A DNA stretch of 52,853 bases from contig CANQLO010000008.1 of assembly GCA_947624715.1 (NCBI GenBank), positions 1 through 52,853 on the forward strand, written 5' to 3'. This stretch comes from an uncultured Clostridia bacterium. Its GTDB lineage: Bacteria > Bacillota_A > Clostridia > TANB77 > CAG-508. A program made the translations under genes and the position numbers. Under the pieces are notes generated by a model. The model did no database searches, was not told the DNA's origin, and worked only from the letters and a program-made list of their open reading frames with translations. Position 1 is the stretch's first letter. Each line of letters starts with the position of its first letter. This document shows positions 33,786 through 42,962 of the stretch, piece by piece.

Positions 33786-34465
33786 GAATATTTATATATT
33801 TCTATATAGTCTGATGGTTCAACTGTTATTTCTAAATTATTTACTTTCATCAAGTCAACATAACCACTATTTTTTAAATTTAGTGTACTTGATAAATATG
33901 ATTTATCTCCTATTGCTTTTACAACATAAGGAGAACTTATCCTAGAATCTGAGTTTATTACAATAAAGCTATTATTTATTGCTGAAATATCTGTTAAGTT
34001 TACAATTCTATTATCATTTATTGAGATAGCCTCTGCTCCTGCATATTTAAGTTCATTTACCAATGTAATTAAATCACCAGCTGTATATGTAGCTTCATCT
34101 GTATCTTTTAAAGTAATTATTACTCCTTCACCATAAACATCTGTAAGTCCTAGTAATGTTTCTGAATCATTTAATTCTTCATCTAGCAAATCTGTAGATT
34201 CCTTATTTTCATCTATTGTACTTCGATATTCTGATATTGTTTTTTGATTTTCCTCATATTGTTCCATTGCTTCTTCATATTTTGATTTATATGTAGCAAT
34301 CTGTGTTCTTAATTCATCACTTCTTAATCCCTCTACATTGGATTCTTGTGACTTGTCAACTGTCTTAAATTGTATGAAAGTTGTGCTTACTAATAATAAA
34401 CTTACTATTCCAATAATTATGGATAAAGATATTTTTTCTTTGCTTGCATTAATTTTTAATTTCAT
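33746..34465 (-). CDS. DUF881 (YlxW/YlxX) membrane protein
   Basis: 239 residues. One N-terminal transmembrane segment, a coiled coil (residues about 35-95), and the DUF881 domain with GVIITLKD, ELKYAGAEAISINDNRIV and SPYVVKAIG. Biochemical role not established; conserved beside ftsZ/ftsA. It starts inside the stop of the previous DUF881 gene (TAATG overlap), so it is a coupled paralogous pair. Confidence 0.92.
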   Translation of the reverse strand: MKLKINASKEKISLSIIIGIVSLLLVSTTFIQFKTVDKSQESNVEGLRSDELRTQIATYKSKYEEAMEQYEENQKTISEYRSTIDENKESTDLLDEELNDSETLLGLTDVYGEGVIITLKDTDEATYTAGDLITLVNELKYAGAEAISINDNRIVNLTDISAINNSFIVINSDSRISSPYVVKAIGDKSYLSSTLNLKNSGYVDLMKVNNLEITVEPSDYIEIYKYSKEIKANAMKEVE

Positions 34466-35184
34466 TATTCCTCACCTCTATCCTTCATATATTTTTTAGT
34501 TAAAGCTCCATTAAATTTATTTATTTTTATATTAGATACTTTACTAATATTTACTGAAAGATTATTCATTTCAAGTTGTTGTAATATTCCTCCTGCACGT
34601 CCAACTGCTCCTAATAGTCTTTCTTGTTGTCCTATTGCTTTTATTGTACAAGGTGAGCTTATTTTTTCTCCATTTACTAATATAACATTTCCTGCACACA
34701 TTATATATGTAGAATTTACTATTCTTTGTCCATTTATTTCTACAGCTTCTGCTCCTGCGTTTGCAAGTTCATTTATGATTTCTCTTAAATTTCCATCATG
34801 AATTAACAGATTGCTTGCATCTAATATCATTCCTGTACTTTTACCATCTGCAAGTTCTATAACTATACCATTTCCTTGAACATTAGTTGTTCCCAATAAT
34901 AAATTATTTGTTTTAAGTCTAGCATTTTTTTCCTCTGCATTACTTGCATTAGTTGTTGCGGATTCTCTTACAGCATTAAGTTCTTTGCTTGATTTATCTA
35001 ATTGTTCTACTGCTTTTTCATATTTTTCTTTCCATTGTAATAAACTATCTTTTAGTTCATCATTTGCAAATGTTTGTGATACCACTGAATTTTCTATTGT
35101 CATAGTTCTTATCTGTAATGTTAGTGCTAATCCTAAAACAAAACATACAATTCCTAATGCAATACCAATTGAATTATGTTTCAT
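34465..35184 (-). CDS. DUF881 (YlxW/YlxX) membrane protein, upstream paralogue
   Basis: 239 residues, same layout as its neighbour: transmembrane helix, coiled coil (residues about 40-90), DUF881 domain (NGIVIELADGK, ELANAGAEAVEINGQRIV, SPCTIKAIG). GGAGG precedes the ATG. The pair encodes equal-length paralogues, as in many Firmicutes division clusters. Confidence 0.92.
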   Translation of the reverse strand: MKHNSIGIALGIVCFVLGLALTLQIRTMTIENSVVSQTFANDELKDSLLQWKEKYEKAVEQLDKSSKELNAVRESATTNASNAEEKNARLKTNNLLLGTTNVQGNGIVIELADGKSTGMILDASNLLIHDGNLREIINELANAGAEAVEINGQRIVNSTYIMCAGNVILVNGEKISSPCTIKAIGQQERLLGAVGRAGGILQQLEMNNLSVNISKVSNIKINKFNGALTKKYMKDRGEE

Positions 35185-35261
35185 TGTAAAACCTCCTAGT
35201 ATAATAATGTTAGTTAAGAAATTTAACTTAACATTATTTATTTTTCTGTGATTCTAATTGT

Positions 35262-36242
35262 TTAATAAAATCTACCATATGGATTTTTATTTTTAAAATC
35301 TACATTTAAATATATGATTCCTTCATTGCCTTTTTCTCTTTCTAGTATTGATTGTAAAAACAGCATTTTAGCTTCTATATTTTCTGTCGTTCCTAGATTA
35401 ACCGTCTTCTTTTCACTTTCAATGTACAGTACATAATTTGAATTATCAGAAATATTTATAGATGTTATAAGATTTTTTAACGAATAACTTTCTGCTACAT
35501 TTAATATTGTAAAAATATTATTTATGCTTTCTAAATCTTCTTTACACACTCTATTTCCAGGCTTTATATTTTCTTCTAAAGTTTTATATCCAACTATCTT
35601 TTGCTTGTCCGAAATATTTTCTGATGATATTTGCAATATATTTCCTTGTCTGTCAATATATGCAAAAGAACTTCCAAATTCAAGTAAAAACTCTGTTGTT
35701 CTTTCAGTTACTGTTATTAAGATTCTTTTAGGTAATTTTCTTTCTATCTTCACATTTTCTATATATGGATTTTCTTTAATGTTTTCTATAGTTTCTCTTT
35801 TGTTTATGCTAAACATGTTCATTTCTTTTTCTATTCTTGATAAACTTATAATCTCATTACTTGATATTTGACTATTTCCTTTTATTTCTATTTTATCTAT
35901 ATTAAATACTGGCGATAATAGAAATAGTGTAAATGCTGTTATTACTAAAACTATTACAAATAAATATGCTGTTATTCTTTTTATTTTTTCTCTTTTTCTC
36001 ACTTGCTTAGCAGTTAATCTTTTTTTATGTACAACTCTTTGCTTTTCTTCAAACTTTTCTTGCTTTTTAATTTGCTTATTTAATCTTGCTCTTTCTTTTT
36101 TCTTTTGTTTTTTTATCTTTTTTAATTTCTTTTTACTAATCTTTGGTACTTCTTCAGCTCCAATAAATTTATCTTCTTGATATGAGGCACCCTTTTTAGG
36201 TGCCTTTTTATTTATTTTAGCACTATTAGCTTTCTTTTGCAT
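35262..36242 (-). CDS. ftsQ: Cell division protein FtsQ/DivIB
   Basis: 326 residues. A long basic cytoplasmic tail (residues 1-90, rich in KKxKK) precedes one transmembrane helix (AYLFVIVLVITAFTLFLLS), a POTRA domain (FNIDKIEIKGNSQISSNEII) and a beta domain. Part of the FtsQLB divisome complex. Overlaps the end of murA by 17 bases, the order murA-ftsQ being common in Firmicutes. Confidence 0.92.
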   Translation of the reverse strand: MQKKANSAKINKKAPKKGASYQEDKFIGAEEVPKISKKKLKKIKKQKKKERARLNKQIKKQEKFEEKQRVVHKKRLTAKQVRKREKIKRITAYLFVIVLVITAFTLFLLSPVFNIDKIEIKGNSQISSNEIISLSRIEKEMNMFSINKRETIENIKENPYIENVKIERKLPKRILITVTERTTEFLLEFGSSFAYIDRQGNILQISSENISDKQKIVGYKTLEENIKPGNRVCKEDLESINNIFTILNVAESYSLKNLITSINISDNSNYVLYIESEKKTVNLGTTENIEAKMLFLQSILEREKGNEGIIYLNVDFKNKNPYGRFY

Positions 36243-37509
36243 TTATATCCACCTTTTCTAATTTAATATTAGCTCCTAAAACTTGTAATTTATGTTCTAG
36301 GTTTTCGTAGCCCCTGAGTATATATTCTGCATTTTCGACTCTAGTAGTTCCAGTAGCAGATAATCCTGCTAAAACTAATGCTGCTCCTCCTCTTAAATCT
36401 CTACTACTTACTGTTTCTCCTTTTAAATCACTTTTTCCTGTGATTTCAATAATATTTTCTTCCTCTTTTAATATAATGTTTGCTCCCATTTTTATCAAGT
36501 CTAGCGCATATTTAAATCTATTTTCAAATATATTTTCCTTAATAATAGATGTTCCTTGAGCTTTTGTTAAAACTGCTCCAATTATTGGTTGCATATCTGT
36601 TGGGAATCCTGGATATGGAGATGTTTCTATATTTGTATTCTTTAAAATCTTTGGAGATTTTAAAGATATAGTGTTTTTAGTGATTGAAATATTACACCCC
36701 ATTTCCTTTAATTTAAATAAAACATTCATTAAATTTTCTGGATTAGCATTTTCAATTTTTATATTTCCATTAGTTATTGCAGCAGCACAAAGTAATGTTC
36801 CAGTTTCAATTCTATCTGTCATTATTCTGTAATCAGATGATTTTAACTTTCTTACTCCACAAATAGTAATTCTACTTGTTCCTGCACCATATATTTTAGC
36901 ACCCATTCTGTTTAAACATTTTGCTAAATCTTGAATTTCTGGTTCTTTTGCTGCATTTAAGATATGTGTGACACCTTTGCAATAAACAGATGCTAGTATA
37001 ATATTTTCTGTTGCTCCTACACTTGGAAAATTAAGTTTAATTTTTGCTCCTATCATTTCTTTTTTAGATTTGCAATGTATGTAATCTTCTCTTTCCTCTA
37101 TTTCAACTCCTAAGTCTTTAAATGCTTTTAAGTGTAAATCAATAGGTCTTTTACCAATATTACACCCTCCTGGATATGAAAAAGTAGCTTCTTTAAATCT
37201 TCCAAGTATTGCTCCTGCAAGCACTACTGTTGAACGTAGTTTATGCATAAGTTCTTTTGGTATAGTTTTATTATGCATATCCTTACTTGATATACTTATT
37301 TTACCACTATCCACTTTTACTTTGCAACCTAATATTTTAAGTATTTCCAAAGTTATTCTTGTGTCTTCTATATCAGGAATATTATAAAATGTAACTGGTT
37401 CTGGATTTAGTATTGCAGTAGCTATAATTGGCAATGCTGCATTTTTTGAACCTGATGCCTTTACTGTGCCTTCTATCTTATTTTTACCTTCTATTATATA
37501 ACTTAGCAT
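36226..37509 (-). CDS. murA: UDP-N-acetylglucosamine 1-carboxyvinyltransferase
   Basis: First committed step of peptidoglycan synthesis: enolpyruvyl transfer from PEP to UDP-GlcNAc. KASGSKNAALPIIATAIL, the catalytic-loop FSYPGGCNIGKRPIDLH, and the C-terminal DLRGGAALVLAGLSA are characteristic. The loop reads GGCNIG with the PEP-binding Cys present (fosfomycin-sensitive type). Start ATG 37509, with AAAGGAG eight bases upstream; an in-frame extension to 37548 is coded by the repeat and is not family sequence. 427 residues. Confidence 0.95.
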   Translation of the reverse strand: MLSYIIEGKNKIEGTVKASGSKNAALPIIATAILNPEPVTFYNIPDIEDTRITLEILKILGCKVKVDSGKISISSKDMHNKTIPKELMHKLRSTVVLAGAILGRFKEATFSYPGGCNIGKRPIDLHLKAFKDLGVEIEEREDYIHCKSKKEMIGAKIKLNFPSVGATENIILASVYCKGVTHILNAAKEPEIQDLAKCLNRMGAKIYGAGTSRITICGVRKLKSSDYRIMTDRIETGTLLCAAAITNGNIKIENANPENLMNVLFKLKEMGCNISITKNTISLKSPKILKNTNIETSPYPGFPTDMQPIIGAVLTKAQGTSIIKENIFENRFKYALDLIKMGANIILKEEENIIEITGKSDLKGETVSSRDLRGGAALVLAGLSATGTTRVENAEYILRGYENLEHKLQVLGANIKLEKVDINAKES

Positions 37510-37527
37510 ACTATTTTCTCCTTTCTT

Positions 37528-37668
37528 CGCTTCGCTCAGAATCGGCACTTCAATGATTTGCTTTGCAAATCCTCGAAGCTGCCATGCTGAGGAATGATTT
37601 TACGCTTCGCTCAGAATCGGCACTTCAATGATTTGCTTTGCAAATCCTCGAAGCTGCCATGCTAAGGA
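37528..37668. repeat. 75-bp direct repeat in the murA leader
   Basis: Two nearly identical units (37528-37602 and 37603-about 37668), each beginning CGCTTCGCTCAGAATCGGCA and containing the inverted repeat GATTTG-CTTTG-CAAATC, then CTCGAAGCTGCCATGC. More GC-rich than its surroundings and upstream of murA. Confidence 0.93.
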
Positions 37669-37725
37669 TTGAATTCTAATTGATATATAGTATGTCAAGT
37701 TTTTATTTGTTGTTACTTTTTTATT

Positions 37726-40700
37726 TTATTTATTAGCCTTTAAATCTATTGAAAGCAATTTACTTATACCGTTTTCTTCCATTGTTATTCCATAAACAGT
37801 ATTTGCCGCTTCCATAGTACCTTTTCTGTGTGTTATTACTAAAAATTGTGTCTTTTTGCTAAATTTCTTTAAGAAATCTGCAAATCTATAAACATTAACA
37901 TCATCTAGTGCTGCTTCTATTTCATCTAGTATGCAGAATGGTGCTGGATTTATTTTAAGTATTGCAAACAATATTGCAATAGCTGTTAATGCTTTTTCCC
38001 CTCCTGAAAGTAACATCATATTTTGAAGTTTCTTTCCTGTTGGTTGTGCTTTTATATCTATTCCACATTCTAGTATATTTTCTGGATCTTCTAAAACAAG
38101 TTCTGCTTTACCTCCACCAAATAATTCTATAAATACTTCATTAAAATTTTTGTTTATTAGTTCAAATTTTTCTTTAAATTGTTTTTTCATTGTTGTTGTC
38201 ATTTCAGTAATAATGTCTCTTAGTTTAGCCATAGTATTTTCTAGGTCTAGTCTTTGTTCTCCCATTGTTTCATATCTTTCTTTTGTCTTTTTGTATTCCT
38301 CAATAGAAGATATATTTACATCACCTAAATCTTTTATTTGTTTATGTAATTCATTTACTCTTTTTTGAGTTTCTTGTATATTTTCCGGTTTTTTGTAGTC
38401 TTGCACATTATTTGGTGTAACCTCATATTCATTCCAAAGTTCATTTACAGTATCTGTAATGTCCTGCTCTCCAGATGTTATTTTTAGTTGTACTTTTACC
38501 AATTGTTCTTTGATATTTTGTATTGTTTCAAATTGGTTTGTTATTTCATTCTCTTTTTCTGCTAATTTTTCTGATTTTTCTGCTCTTGATTTTCTTAAAT
38601 CATCTGATTTTGTGCTACTATTTTCAACTTCTTGCTTTATTTTTTCTATTGATTTTTCTAACTCTTGTATTGTCTTATTAAGTTCTTCATTTTGTTTAAT
38701 TCCTTCTTCTATTTGAAGCTTTTTATTTTCAATACCTTTTTTAGTGTTTTCTATATCTTGCTTGATTCTTTCTACCATTTCCTCAATAGACATACTGCTT
38801 TCATCAAAAGATGATACTGATATTTTCAAGTTCGTAATATCTAAATTAAGATTGTCTATATACTTTTGATCATCTTTGTTAAGTTCAGAAAATTTTTGTA
38901 TCTCACTTGATAACTCTTCTACTTTTTTATTTATTTCTTGAATTTTCTTTTCTATGTCTGCTTTTTTAGCAATGTTATTTTGCATATCAGTCTCAAGTCT
39001 TTTTACTGTATCTTGAACTTTTTGCTTATTTTCTTCTAATCTTGTAATCTCAGCTTCTATACTATTTAACTTTTCTTTTTCTTGTGCATATACAATCTCT
39101 GCTTGTTGCATTTCATTTGTAGCTATATCAATTTTAGTTATAATTTCTTGATTTTCTTTTAGGAATGTTTCTTTTTCTTGTACTTTAGATGAAATTTTTT
39201 CATCTATATCCTTAATATTTTTTTCTAGTCTTTTTATTTCAGCTCCTCTTCCTAAGATGTTAACTGTTTTCTTAGCATTTGAACCTCCACTCATTGCTCC
39301 TGATGGATTTATTACATCTCCATCAAGAGTTACTATTTTGAAAGAATATTTGTTATCTCTTGCAAGTTTAATTGCAGACTCCATGTCCTCTGTAATTACA
39401 GTTCTTCCTAATAAGTTCTCAACTATTCCTTCATACTTTTTATTGGCTCTAACTAACTCAGATGCAACTCCAATTACGCCTAAATTTTTATTTACTATTC
39501 TGTCTAGTTTCTTTCCTCTTACAGATGCTATTGGTAAAAAGGTAGCCCTTCCTAAGTTATTTTTTCTTAGATATTCTATCATCTTTTTAGCATCTTGTTC
39601 TGTCTCTGTTACAATATTTTGTATAGATGCTCCTAATGCCATCTCAATTGCAAGTTCATATTTTGAGTCTGTTGATATAATGTTAGCTAAAACTCCATTT
39701 ATGCCTTTTTTTAGTTCAACATTATTTTCACAAGCAATAAGCAAATCTTTAACACTCTTGTTATAACCCTCTTTTTCTCTTTCAGTTTCTAACAAGAAAT
39801 TATATCTTGTTTGTTTCATTCTTCTTTCATCTGTAAGACTTGCAATAATTGCCTCATAATCTTTTGTTTTTCTTTCTAGTTCTTCTTTTTGCTTCTTTAT
39901 TTTTTCTAATGCAGATTGCTTATCTTCTTTTTCTTTTTGCACTTGATTAAAATGTTTAAGCATTTCATTTTTTTCATCTCTTTTTTGGTCAAGGTTTGAA
40001 ATAACTTGTCTTAAATCTTTTTCTTCTTGTTTCTTTCTTTCTATATTATTTTCATAATTTGTATCTTCAACTGTTATTTGATTTTGATATTCATACTTTT
40101 CTTCTGTCAAAAGCTCAACTGTTTTCTTTTTATTTTCTATCTCTAATTCCTTGCTACTTAATTTTTTTGTAAGAGTATCCAATTCAACTTGTTTTTCTTT
40201 TAATTCGTTCTCAAATTTTTCTTTGTTTTGTACTAAGCTTTCTTTCTTACTTTCCTTTGATTCTTTTTCCTCTTCTAAGTTATGTATTGTCTGTTCTGAT
40301 TCTGTTATTTCACTCTCTAATCTAGCTTTGTTTTGCAAATTATTTGATATTCTTTCTTTGCTAACATTTATGTTTGATGTTATTTGTTCAATCTTAGTTT
40401 TACTTTCAAAGCCAAGATTTTGCATTCTTTCAATTTCTTCTGTTATATTATCAATCTCTGATTTTAATTGTTCTCTCAAATTTTGCAAATTAGATAATTT
40501 TTCGTCTTCATCATTTTGTTGATCTTCAAAAATTTCTTTATCATTTTTTAGTTTTTCTAGCTTTTCTTTATATGTATCAATTTTATATATAAAAAGCCCT
40601 ATTTCAATATTTTTCAGTTCTTCCCTTAAATCTAAAAATCTTTTAGCTTTTTCTGCCTGCTTTTGTAAAGGTTCCAAATTAGCTTCAATTTCAGATAATA

Positions 40701-41280
40701 TATCATTTATCCTTATTAGATTTATTTTTGTTTGTTCTAATTTTTTCTCTGACTCTTCTCTTCTAGTTCTATATTTTACAATTCCAGCTGCTTCTTCAAA
40801 AATATGTCTTCTGTCTTCTGACTTATTACTTAAAATTTCATCAATTTTGCCTTGTCCTATTATAGAATAACCGTCTTTTCCTATTCCTGTATCCATAAAT
40901 AATTCTAATACATCTTTTAATCTGCAAGCATTTTTATTTATATAATATCCTGATTCACCTGTTCTATATAATCTTCTTGTTACAGTTACTTCTGAGTATT
41001 CTATTGGAAGTGAGCTGTCTTCATTATTTATAACCATTGATACTTCTGCAAATCCTAATGATTTTCTATTTTGAGTTCCAGCAAAAATAACGTCTTCAGA
41101 TTTTGCACCTCTTAAAGACTTCATACTTTGTTCTCCTAACACCCATCTTATGGCGTCAGATATATTACTTTTTCCTGAACCATTTGGCCCGATTACAGTT
41201 GTTATCCCTGGTTTAAATTCTAGAACTGTTTTATCTGCAAATGACTTAAATCCTTGTAATTCTATGCTTTTTAAGTACAT
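37726..41280 (-). CDS. smc: Chromosome partition protein SMC
   Basis: 1184-residue condensin ATPase. Walker A GPNGSGKSNI near residue 32, long coiled coils, hinge domain about residues 510-660 (GVLANIISTDSKYELAIEMALG, GAMSGGSNAKK), ABC signature LLSGGEKALTAIAIL, and Walker B FCILDEIEAALDD. The start MYLKSIELQGFKSF is canonical, but no ribosome binding site lies close; the AAAGGAG is 37 bases upstream before a 10-codon mini-ORF. Promoter at 41334-41362. ScpA/ScpB genes are not in the window. Confidence 0.98.
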   Translation of the reverse strand: MYLKSIELQGFKSFADKTVLEFKPGITTVIGPNGSGKSNISDAIRWVLGEQSMKSLRGAKSEDVIFAGTQNRKSLGFAEVSMVINNEDSSLPIEYSEVTVTRRLYRTGESGYYINKNACRLKDVLELFMDTGIGKDGYSIIGQGKIDEILSNKSEDRRHIFEEAAGIVKYRTRREESEKKLEQTKINLIRINDILSEIEANLEPLQKQAEKAKRFLDLREELKNIEIGLFIYKIDTYKEKLEKLKNDKEIFEDQQNDEDEKLSNLQNLREQLKSEIDNITEEIERMQNLGFESKTKIEQITSNINVSKERISNNLQNKARLESEITESEQTIHNLEEEKESKESKKESLVQNKEKFENELKEKQVELDTLTKKLSSKELEIENKKKTVELLTEEKYEYQNQITVEDTNYENNIERKKQEEKDLRQVISNLDQKRDEKNEMLKHFNQVQKEKEDKQSALEKIKKQKEELERKTKDYEAIIASLTDERRMKQTRYNFLLETEREKEGYNKSVKDLLIACENNVELKKGINGVLANIISTDSKYELAIEMALGASIQNIVTETEQDAKKMIEYLRKNNLGRATFLPIASVRGKKLDRIVNKNLGVIGVASELVRANKKYEGIVENLLGRTVITEDMESAIKLARDNKYSFKIVTLDGDVINPSGAMSGGSNAKKTVNILGRGAEIKRLEKNIKDIDEKISSKVQEKETFLKENQEIITKIDIATNEMQQAEIVYAQEKEKLNSIEAEITRLEENKQKVQDTVKRLETDMQNNIAKKADIEKKIQEINKKVEELSSEIQKFSELNKDDQKYIDNLNLDITNLKISVSSFDESSMSIEEMVERIKQDIENTKKGIENKKLQIEEGIKQNEELNKTIQELEKSIEKIKQEVENSSTKSDDLRKSRAEKSEKLAEKENEITNQFETIQNIKEQLVKVQLKITSGEQDITDTVNELWNEYEVTPNNVQDYKKPENIQETQKRVNELHKQIKDLGDVNISSIEEYKKTKERYETMGEQRLDLENTMAKLRDIITEMTTTMKKQFKEKFELINKNFNEVFIELFGGGKAELVLEDPENILECGIDIKAQPTGKKLQNMMLLSGGEKALTAIAILFAILKINPAPFCILDEIEAALDDVNVYRFADFLKKFSKKTQFLVITHRKGTMEAANTVYGITMEENGISKLLSIDLKANK

Positions 41281-41323
41281 ACTAATAGCTTATGTTAGTT
41301 TTAAATACTAGCATATCTCCTTT
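41281..41323 (-). promoter_or_regulatory. Leader mini-ORF before smc
   Basis: AAAGGAG (41317-41323) is followed two bases later by ATG (41314) of the frame MLVFKTNISY-stop, whose TAG (41284-41282) ends one base before the smc ATG at 41280. Spacing TAG-T-ATG suits termination-reinitiation. About 30 of 39 aligned bases match the module before the DUF3048 gene (16620-16663). Confidence 0.6.
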
Positions 41324-41333
41324 CATATCACAC

Positions 41334-41362
41334 ATATTATCATAAAAATTAAGTGTTGTCTA
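41334..41362 (-). promoter_or_regulatory. Probable sigma-A promoter of smc
   Basis: Minus strand TAGACA (41357-41362), 17-base spacer, TAATAT (41334-41339). Confidence 0.5.
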
Positions 41363-41405
41363 TTAAATAAGGAAAATTTTTTACAAGAATTATTGCTCAT
41401 TTTGA

Positions 41406-41427
41406 TAATTTTAGCTTGCCAAAATTA
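41406..41427 (-). promoter_or_regulatory. Short hairpin just after the lectin-fold surface gene
   Basis: TAATTTT/AAAATTA 7-base stem with an 8-base loop (GGCAAGCT), about 11 bases after the stop codon. It may be a weak terminator; a stem-loop at this distance is also a common feature downstream of DGR variable regions. Confidence 0.45.
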
Positions 41428-41437
41428 GAGTGTAATT

Positions 41438-42955
41438 TTACACCACAAGCACTGGACGGAATGCACGATTGTAGTACGAGCCACCGTCTACACCGCTCAA
41501 GGTGAATACTCCTGAGCCGTTTCCATCGACCCAATTGCCACCGCGAAAGACGAAAGGTTGAGCACAATTGCCTATTAAGGCATAATCTCTGTTATAAAAT
41601 CCGTATCCTAAACTGTAGTCTCCGTCAACTTTTGTAAGCCAACTTTCATTTCCACTTGTATTTTTTCCTAGGAATGAGTATTCTGTTCCTATGACTTCAT
41701 ACATTGCATCTCCTAAGTTTTTTTTCATATTTTCATATCTTACCTTTGTTACTTCTATTCTATCTTTATTATATGATTTATCTAAGTTTCCTAATGATGT
41801 ACCTGTTTCCTTATAGTTTCCTATTTCATCATTACTTACTTCATATACTTCCCAATATTTCTTATATTCTTCTTTTACTGTTTTATTTTCATTAAACACA
41901 TTAGTTGTACCTTGATTCGTTATATTACCATTTTGATTGTTATAATATGCAGCCACAAATTCCCATCCGCCTCCGCACATATCATATACTCCTGTTTGAT
42001 TATGTGTTGTGCTTTGGCTTACATAAGTTATATAATTATTTCCACCTGAATATTCATTATAAACACTACCTGATGTTCCTACTAATGAACCATTACTATT
42101 TATTGATGGTACATATCCATATTGTGATGCTGATAAATATGCTACTGCTCCCCACTCTGAGTTCATTATCATGTGTGAATCTACTTTTGAATCTGATAAT
42201 CCATAAACATTTCCACTTTTTTGCATATTATAGCAATTTAGAAATGCATTTCCTATATTTATATACCTCCATGTATTTTTATCTGGTAATACTCTTAACT
42301 CATTATCTGCTACCTTATTATTTTCATATGTATTTGGATTTTCTCCTGCCATACTTGCTTCAAATTTTGCTATCCATATTCCTTTTGCATTCTTAAATGC
42401 TGGATGTACTATCTTTGGTGTTTTTTCTCCTACTTTACTATCCATGTCTTCTAAACTATATGTTGTGTCATATTCGTTTCCTTCAAAATCTTTATTTCCT
42501 GTTCCATTTATAAATGTTACATCAAATATTTCTTGTACTGTTCCTTCTTCCTTGTTCGATGCTGTGTGATAACTATTTATGCTATATGCAAATCTTGGTA
42601 TCCATACAAACATACTTCCTAAGTCTGCCGTATCTACCACTGTTGTTCCGTCATCTGTATAATATCCAGTTGCTTCTTTATTATTTCTATCACTCCATTT
42701 ATACTTTCCATCACTTAACATAACATTTGCCCATGCTAAATTACCAACATCTTTATACTCATACCATTCATCATCATATTGATTCGTTATTACCCATTTT
42801 CCATCTTTATACTTTATTGGTATCATCCCATCTGTTAGTACTGGTTTGTTTACTCCTTTATTATTAAAGGTTTCATCATCCCCATCTTTTAATGATTCTT
42901 CCATTACCTTTATTTCACCAGATTCTTTTCCTTGTATATTTCCATATTCCGACAC
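41438..42955 (-). CDS. Surface protein with C-terminal C-type-lectin/FGE-like domain; likely DGR variable protein (main reading frame)
   Basis: About 505 codons in frame after the frameshift at 42986. The mid-region (FVWIPRFAYSINSYH, IWIAKFEASMAGENPN, GAVAYLSASQYGY, GVYDMCGGGWEFVA) is the formylglycine-generating-enzyme/sulfatase-modifying fold (SUMF1, a C-type-lectin fold). The end reads FVFRGGNWVDGNGSG...GGSYYNRAFRPVLVV, closely resembling the variable tails of DGR target proteins in gut Firmicutes. The last about 130 coding bases (41441-41570) are about 53% G+C by hand count, against about a third just upstream. Codons before 42955 remain open to the frameshift. Role inferred: displayed ligand-binding protein. 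Confidence 0.85.
   Translation of the reverse strand: MSEYGNIQGKESGEIKVMEESLKDGDDETFNNKGVNKPVLTDGMIPIKYKDGKWVITNQYDDEWYEYKDVGNLAWANVMLSDGKYKWSDRNNKEATGYYTDDGTTVVDTADLGSMFVWIPRFAYSINSYHTASNKEEGTVQEIFDVTFINGTGNKDFEGNEYDTTYSLEDMDSKVGEKTPKIVHPAFKNAKGIWIAKFEASMAGENPNTYENNKVADNELRVLPDKNTWRYINIGNAFLNCYNMQKSGNVYGLSDSKVDSHMIMNSEWGAVAYLSASQYGYVPSINSNGSLVGTSGSVYNEYSGGNNYITYVSQSTTHNQTGVYDMCGGGWEFVAAYYNNQNGNITNQGTTNVFNENKTVKEEYKKYWEVYEVSNDEIGNYKETGTSLGNLDKSYNKDRIEVTKVRYENMKKNLGDAMYEVIGTEYSFLGKNTSGNESWLTKVDGDYSLGYGFYNRDYALIGNCAQPFVFRGGNWVDGNGSGVFTLSGVDGGSYYNRAFRPVLVV
41441..41570 (-). other. Putative DGR variable region (VR)
   Basis: The GC-rich 3' coding end with RGGNW, GVFTL and AFRPVL motifs. A VR of this size (about 100-140 bases) at the extreme 3' end of a C-type-lectin gene is the standard DGR arrangement. 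The template repeat and reverse transcriptase are not in the window. Confidence 0.6.
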
Positions 42956-42962
42956 TAATTTT

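Noticed and set aside
39257..39766. 169-codon plus-strand frame opposite smc
   Set aside because: Shadow frame of the smc hinge region; not supported by start signal or composition.
41281..41437. Reverse transcriptase or template repeat next to the putative variable region
   Set aside because: Only 157 bases with a promoter, a mini-ORF and a short hairpin; no second copy of the GC-rich tail seen in the window.
41904..42396. 163-codon plus-strand frame opposite the lectin-fold gene
   Set aside because: His/Leu/Tyr-rich shadow with no start signal.
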